From an uncultured Pelagibacteraceae bacterium (GTDB lineage: Bacteria; Pseudomonadota; Alphaproteobacteria; Pelagibacterales; Pelagibacteraceae), in contig CACISL010000009.1 of assembly GCA_902589305.1 (NCBI GenBank), forward strand, positions 1 to 57,646: 57,646 bases of DNA. The letters are read 5' to 3'. Position numbers and translations under genes: made by a program. The notes beneath the pieces were generated by a model. It worked only from the letters and a program-made list of their open reading frames with translations, had not been told where the DNA came from and ran no database searches. This document shows, piece after piece, positions 54,129 through 57,646 of the stretch. Position 1 is the first letter of the stretch. Each line of letters starts with the position of its first letter.

Positions 54129-54951
54129 AACACTTTAAAGTATTCTTTAATAAACATGCAATTGTCATTGGTCCTACGCCTCCAGGAACAGGAGTTATTG
54201 CTTTAACATTATCTTTTAATGCATCAAAATTAACATCTCCTACTATTTTTTCTCCTACTTTATTAATGCCAACATCTATAACAATCGCATTTTTTTTTAC
54301 CCAGTCTTTTTTGATTAAATTTGGAGCTCCAACAGCTGCTACTAAAATATCTGCTTTGAGGCACTCATTTTGTAAATCATTTGTTTTTGAGTGAACTATA
54401 GTTACGGTGCAATTTTCCTTTAATAATAATTGAGCCATTGGTTTACCATTTAAATTAGATCTTCCTATTATAACCGCGTGTTTGCCTGCTAAATTTGGCT
54501 CTATCTTTTTAATCAATAAAAGACATCCTAAAGGTGTGCAAGGAACGATTGAGTCATAACCTGATGAGAGATTGCCAACATTTATTGGATTGAAACCGTC
54601 TACGTCTTTGGATGGGTTAATTGCATTAATAATTTTTTCCTTACTAATCTGACTGGGCAAAGGAAGCTGAACTAAAATGCCAGAAATTTCATCATTTTTA
54701 TTCAGTTCTTCAATTTTTTTTAATATATCTTTTTCGCCTACATTTTTTGGATATCTAATTATTTCAGAGTTAATGCCAACTTCTCGAGCACTTTTTTCTT
54801 TATTCTTTACGTATATCAAACTGGGCGCAAAATCTCCAATCAAGATAACTGTAAGACTGGGTGTTTTACCGCTTTTTTTCTTTAAATCTGAAATCTCTTT
54901 TTTAATTTCATTTCTTATAATCTCTGCCTCTTTTTTTCCATCAATAATCAT
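54109..54951 (-). CDS. folD: Bifunctional methylenetetrahydrofolate dehydrogenase/cyclohydrolase
   Basis: A 280-residue enzyme of one-carbon metabolism that interconverts methylene- and formyl-tetrahydrofolate. The catalytic lysine is in SLIYVKNKEKSAREVGI; GILVQLPLPSQI, PCTPLGCLLLI, VIIGRSNLNGKPMAQLL and PVPGGVGPMTIACLL are the family signatures. It overlaps yggT by four bases. Confidence 0.97.
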   Translation of the reverse strand: MIIDGKKEAEIIRNEIKKEISDLKKKSGKTPSLTVILIGDFAPSLIYVKNKEKSAREVGINSEIIRYPKNVGEKDILKKIEELNKNDEISGILVQLPLPSQISKEKIINAINPSKDVDGFNPINVGNLSSGYDSIVPCTPLGCLLLIKKIEPNLAGKHAVIIGRSNLNGKPMAQLLLKENCTVTIVHSKTNDLQNECLKADILVAAVGAPNLIKKDWVKKNAIVIDVGINKVGEKIVGDVNFDALKDNVKAITPVPGGVGPMTIACLLKNTLKCFKARLT

Positions 54952-55244
54952 CTTAAAAATAATCCTGGCGCAAACATTTCAAAAACTAAATTTCTAAAAA
55001 ACATTAATCCTAAAATAAGTATCACTGGAGAGATATCTATAGATCCTAAGTTAGGTAAAAATCTTCTGATAAAATTAAGAGGTGGTGCTGTCAATTTGTA
55101 AGAGATGTCTAAAACAGAATAAACAAAACGATTACTTGTATTTAAAACGTTAAAAGTAACCAGCCAACTAAATATTACGTGGATAATTAATATCCAGATG
55201 TAAAGGCTCACTATATTGTCGAAAAGAATTAATATCGATTTCAT
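54948..55244 (-). CDS. yggT: YggT family membrane protein
   Basis: A 98-residue protein with two or three membrane helices in one YggT repeat. It has LYIWILIIHVIFSWL and the loop LTAPPLNFIRRFLPNLGSIDISP, which is the diagnostic 'T-x-P-x-L-x-x-I-R-R' block. The ATG shares one base with the mscS stop (TGATG). The role is uncertain; relatives affect osmotic resistance, which fits the neighbouring mechanosensitive channel. Confidence 0.9.
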   Translation of the reverse strand: MKSILILFDNIVSLYIWILIIHVIFSWLVTFNVLNTSNRFVYSVLDISYKLTAPPLNFIRRFLPNLGSIDISPVILILGLMFFRNLVFEMFAPGLFLR

Positions 55245-56335
55245 CAATTTTTCTCCACATAAACTGATGTACTTGGAAAAGCAAAAGACGCATTATTTTT
55301 TTCTACTATATTTTTTATTTCAAGGGCTAAAAGATCTTTTACCTTCATCCACTCTAAATATTTTGTGGTTTTAGTAAAACATATTAGTTTTATATCTATT
55401 GAACTTGCAGCAAATTGATCGATTTTCACTGATAGCATTGTATTTTCTGATTTTGAAAATAATTCACTATTTTTTATATAATTTTCTATCTGTTGTTTGA
55501 TATCAATTAATTGTTTGCTTGTTGTTCTATACTCTAGGCCTATAATCCAATTAATCCTCCTATTGGTAATTAAAGAATTATTTATTACTGCTTTTTCTGC
55601 AAACTGAAAATTAGGGATTGTTGCAAGAGATTTGTCAAATCTTCTAACAACTGTAGATCTAAAACCTATTGACTCAACTGTGCCTTCAATAACATCTTCA
55701 ACATATATCCAATCTCCAACTTTAAATCTTTTCTCGACTAAAACTAATATACCTGAAATTAAATTTTTAAATAAATCTTGTGCTCCGAGTGCAACGGCAA
55801 CACCAAATAGACCTAGTCCGGCTATAATTGGTCCAATTTTAATTCCCCAAAGTTCTAAAACAGCCGCTAATCCTAGAATTATTATTAAAACCTTTAGAGC
55901 TTTGATAATCCAATTAACTAAATCCCTTGAAAGTAAATCACTGACTGATTTTACAACAGTTGAAAAGGGTCCAATGATTTGGTGAAAGGTCCAGAATATA
56001 AGAATTGTAATTAAAGAACGATTAATAGTTTCTAAAAAATCCGCAGCTTGAGTTTCAATAGTTAGATAACTAGTGGCTACAAAAAAACCTAATACAATCG
56101 GAAAAAACTTAGCTGGCCCTTCCATAGACTTTACAAGAGTATTATCAAAGTTATTTGAGGTTTTTGTAACATAATTCTCCAATCTTTTAATAACGAATTT
56201 TGAAAAAATTCCTCTTAAAAAAAGAAAAAATAAAAAAATGATTAAAGCAATAATAATTTCGGAAATATTAACTCCTGAAATACCTTTATTCCAAACATCT
56301 AAAAATAATATCTTAAAATTTTGCAATACTTCCAT
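55244..56335 (-). CDS. mscS: MscS-family mechanosensitive channel
   Basis: A 363-residue small-conductance channel with four or five N-terminal helices. The pore helix region is IIAGLGLFGVAVALGAQDLFKN, followed by the conserved beta-domain start VEKRFKVGDWIYVEDVIEGTVESIG and TVVRRFDKSLATIPN. The C-terminal cytoplasmic vestibule is complete. It releases solutes on osmotic down-shock. It directly follows hemD, one base after its start on the coding strand. Confidence 0.93.
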   Translation of the reverse strand: MEVLQNFKILFLDVWNKGISGVNISEIIIALIIFLFFLFLRGIFSKFVIKRLENYVTKTSNNFDNTLVKSMEGPAKFFPIVLGFFVATSYLTIETQAADFLETINRSLITILIFWTFHQIIGPFSTVVKSVSDLLSRDLVNWIIKALKVLIIILGLAAVLELWGIKIGPIIAGLGLFGVAVALGAQDLFKNLISGILVLVEKRFKVGDWIYVEDVIEGTVESIGFRSTVVRRFDKSLATIPNFQFAEKAVINNSLITNRRINWIIGLEYRTTSKQLIDIKQQIENYIKNSELFSKSENTMLSVKIDQFAASSIDIKLICFTKTTKYLEWMKVKDLLALEIKNIVEKNNASFAFPSTSVYVEKN

Positions 56336-57034
56336 CTAATTACCAATTTTTATAAGTTCATCTCCAGCTTCGAAGGTTTCTAAATTTTTCCATCCAGCTT
56401 CTTTGAAAACATTTATAACTTTTTCACTTATACACATAACTCTTGAGCCTGTCATCAGTCCATTGAGTGAGTACTTTTTTACTAAATCAATAAAGCTTTC
56501 TGCGCTCCTTTTTGAGTAAACAAAAATTATGTCAGGAGGATGATCGTTGATTAAATTATTGGTATCTTCATTTAATTCTTTAATTTTTTCTGAAGTATAA
56601 TTGATAATTTTATCTATTTGAAAACCTTCTTTTTGAAGCTCTAAATCCAAGTCTGATGTAATATTATCTCCACATATATACGCCATGACTTTTTTTTTAT
56701 CTAAGTCACCTGAATTAACAATAATATTCTTTAAGGCATTTATTGTCCCTCCAGCTGAAATAGTATTATTATAACCTTGCTGCCTTACAATCTTTTCAGT
56801 AATTGCTCCAACACAGAAACAAAGTTTATTTCTATCTGGTTTTAATAGTTTAAGACTCCTAATTGCATTAGCACTTGTAAAAATAAATGCATTGTATTTC
56901 TCGGAGTCAAGAGGATCAAGTTCAGCTTTAGAGATCTTTAAAGTAGGTACATGAATAATTTTATGGCCTAAAGAAAGCAATTTGCCCATTAAATCTTCAG
57001 AGTCAATTAAGGGTCTTGTTATTATAATATTCAT
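56336..57034 (-). CDS. hemD: Uroporphyrinogen-III synthase
   Basis: A 232-residue enzyme that closes hydroxymethylbilane to uroporphyrinogen III. The family is poorly conserved; here MNIIITRPLIDSEDLMGKL, IFTSANAIRSL, and YSKRSAESFIDLV give the usual bilobed pattern. Synteny with hemC (four-base overlap) makes the call strong. Confidence 0.9.
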   Translation of the reverse strand: MNIIITRPLIDSEDLMGKLLSLGHKIIHVPTLKISKAELDPLDSEKYNAFIFTSANAIRSLKLLKPDRNKLCFCVGAITEKIVRQQGYNNTISAGGTINALKNIIVNSGDLDKKKVMAYICGDNITSDLDLELQKEGFQIDKIINYTSEKIKELNEDTNNLINDHPPDIIFVYSKRSAESFIDLVKKYSLNGLMTGSRVMCISEKVINVFKEAGWKNLETFEAGDELIKIGN

Positions 57035-57646
57035 TTTTTTTTAAATTTTTCTCCAGCTAAATTTAATAATTTTTCCCCAACACTTTTTCCTATAAAAGAA
57101 GCGTCAACCTCTCTGCCTGTAAGTTCATATTCAAAACTCTCTTGGCCACTATCTGAAAAAAGCTGAGCTTTAAGTTTTAAATTATGGTTTTCAATTTCGG
57201 CTAACCCACCTATTGCAGTATCGCAATCACCTCCAATGGTTTGAAGCATTTTTCTTTCAGCGATTGCGCAAAGATTAGTTGTATTATCGTTAATTCTTTT
57301 TATTAAATTTTTAATTTTATCTTCCTTTCTACATTGCACTGCAATTATTCCTTGTCCCACCGCTGGTAAAATGTGATCACAATTAAAAGTTAAGCTAATT
57401 TTTTTATCGAGTTTAAGTGATTTTACTCCAGCAGCTGCAAGAATGACTCCATCTAATTTGTTCTCATTAATTTTATTAATTCTAGTATCAATATTTCCCC
57501 GAATATTGATTACAGAAATATTGCTATTTATTTTTTTTAATTGAAGTTCTCTCCTTTTTGAACTTGAGCCGATTTTTACGCCATTTCTTAAATCAGAAAT
57601 ATTTTTAATTTTTTCACTAATTATTACATCTCGGTAATCGTTTCTT
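57031..57646 (-). CDS. hemC: Porphobilinogen deaminase, C-terminal part (runs off the window)
   Basis: The gene enters from the right edge; about 204 codons are present. Reading upstream from the GQGIIAVQCR block gives LDGVILAAAGVKSL and before it INIRGNIDTRINK, which are the standard HemC segments (the 'IRGN-DTR' and 'LAAAG' motifs, and 'PAVGQG'). Downstream, ERKMLQTIGGDCDTAIGG contains the cysteine that binds the dipyrromethane cofactor (C-D-T). The N-terminus lies outside the window. The enzyme makes hydroxymethylbilane, the substrate of HemD next to it. Confidence 0.95.
   Translation of the reverse strand, partial: RNDYRDVIISEKIKNISDLRNGVKIGSSSKRRELQLKKINSNISVINIRGNIDTRINKINENKLDGVILAAAGVKSLKLDKKISLTFNCDHILPAVGQGIIAVQCRKEDKIKNLIKRINDNTTNLCAIAERKMLQTIGGDCDTAIGGLAEIENHNLKLKAQLFSDSGQESFEYELTGREVDASFIGKSVGEKLLNLAGEKFKKK

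Noticed and set aside
1-57646. tRNA genes, insertion sequences or integrase scars at the edges of the two accessory inserts.
   Set aside because: I scanned for T-loop GTTCGA-type motifs, terminal inverted repeats and transposase-like proteins and saw none I could support.

Overview
The window is a 57.6 kb, very AT-rich, tightly packed bacterial chromosome segment. Gene order (mdh, sucC-sucD-sucA-sucB-lpdA, sdhC-D-A-B, leuC-D-B beside rplS-trmD-rpsP-ffh), an alphaproteobacterial DUF2794 gene, lysine-rich proteins and almost no intergenic DNA fit a streamlined marine alphaproteobacterium of the SAR11/Pelagibacterales type. This is an inference from gene content; no rRNA gene is present to confirm it. 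I found no tRNA or rRNA gene, insertion sequence, prophage or CRISPR. No stretch longer than about 180 bases lacks a gene; the two longest gaps (28298-28461 and 48653-48825) hold structured or palindromic DNA and are described.

Layout. 1-7911 (minus): start of priA, then the 2-oxoglutarate dehydrogenase and succinyl-CoA synthetase genes. 8009-13684: an accessory block of five surface/lipid-modification-like genes (two methyltransferases, a polytopic membrane protein, a class III aminotransferase and a DprE1-like FAD oxidase) lying between sucC and mdh, which are normally neighbours. 13681-20440 (minus): mdh, mmsA, the succinate dehydrogenase operon and asd. 20545-22025 (plus): a second small accessory insert, an SDR and a GT2 glycosyltransferase. 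22029-28297 (minus): leucine biosynthesis joined to the rplS-trmD-rpsP-ffh translation/secretion operon, with a hairpin-rich RNA leader before ffh. 28462-30202 (plus): dapF and ftsY. 30185-43984 (minus): a carboxylate/hydroxyacid module made of a TRAP transporter, glcDEF, a D-2-hydroxyacid dehydrogenase, an FMN 2-hydroxyacid dehydrogenase, an aminotransferase, an amidase and small transport genes. 43990-48652 (minus): a PagL-like outer-membrane protein and the cytochrome c maturation operon ccmCDEFGH. 48826-54128: mixed small operons (hspQ, yciB, DUF2794, BI-1, aldo/keto reductase, IalB-like, argG, psiE). 54109-57646 (minus): folD, yggT, mscS, hemD and the 3' part of hemC.

How it fits together. 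The window carries most of the lower TCA cycle with its membrane entry point. The glycolate/lactate module would take up small hydroxy- or oxo-acids by a Tat-exported binding protein and oxidise them to glyoxylate or pyruvate. Cytochrome c maturation and haem synthesis (hemC/hemD) support respiration. The two accessory inserts are the most likely place for undescribed biology: together they encode the enzyme types needed to load a sugar on a polyprenyl phosphate, oxidise it, aminate or methylate it and transfer it across the membrane. This pathway is a hypothesis. Other points worth checking are an SdhD that lacks the usual haem-ligand histidine, long Lys/Glu/Pro tails on both S16 and L19, and a terminator-like hairpin between dctP and dctQ.
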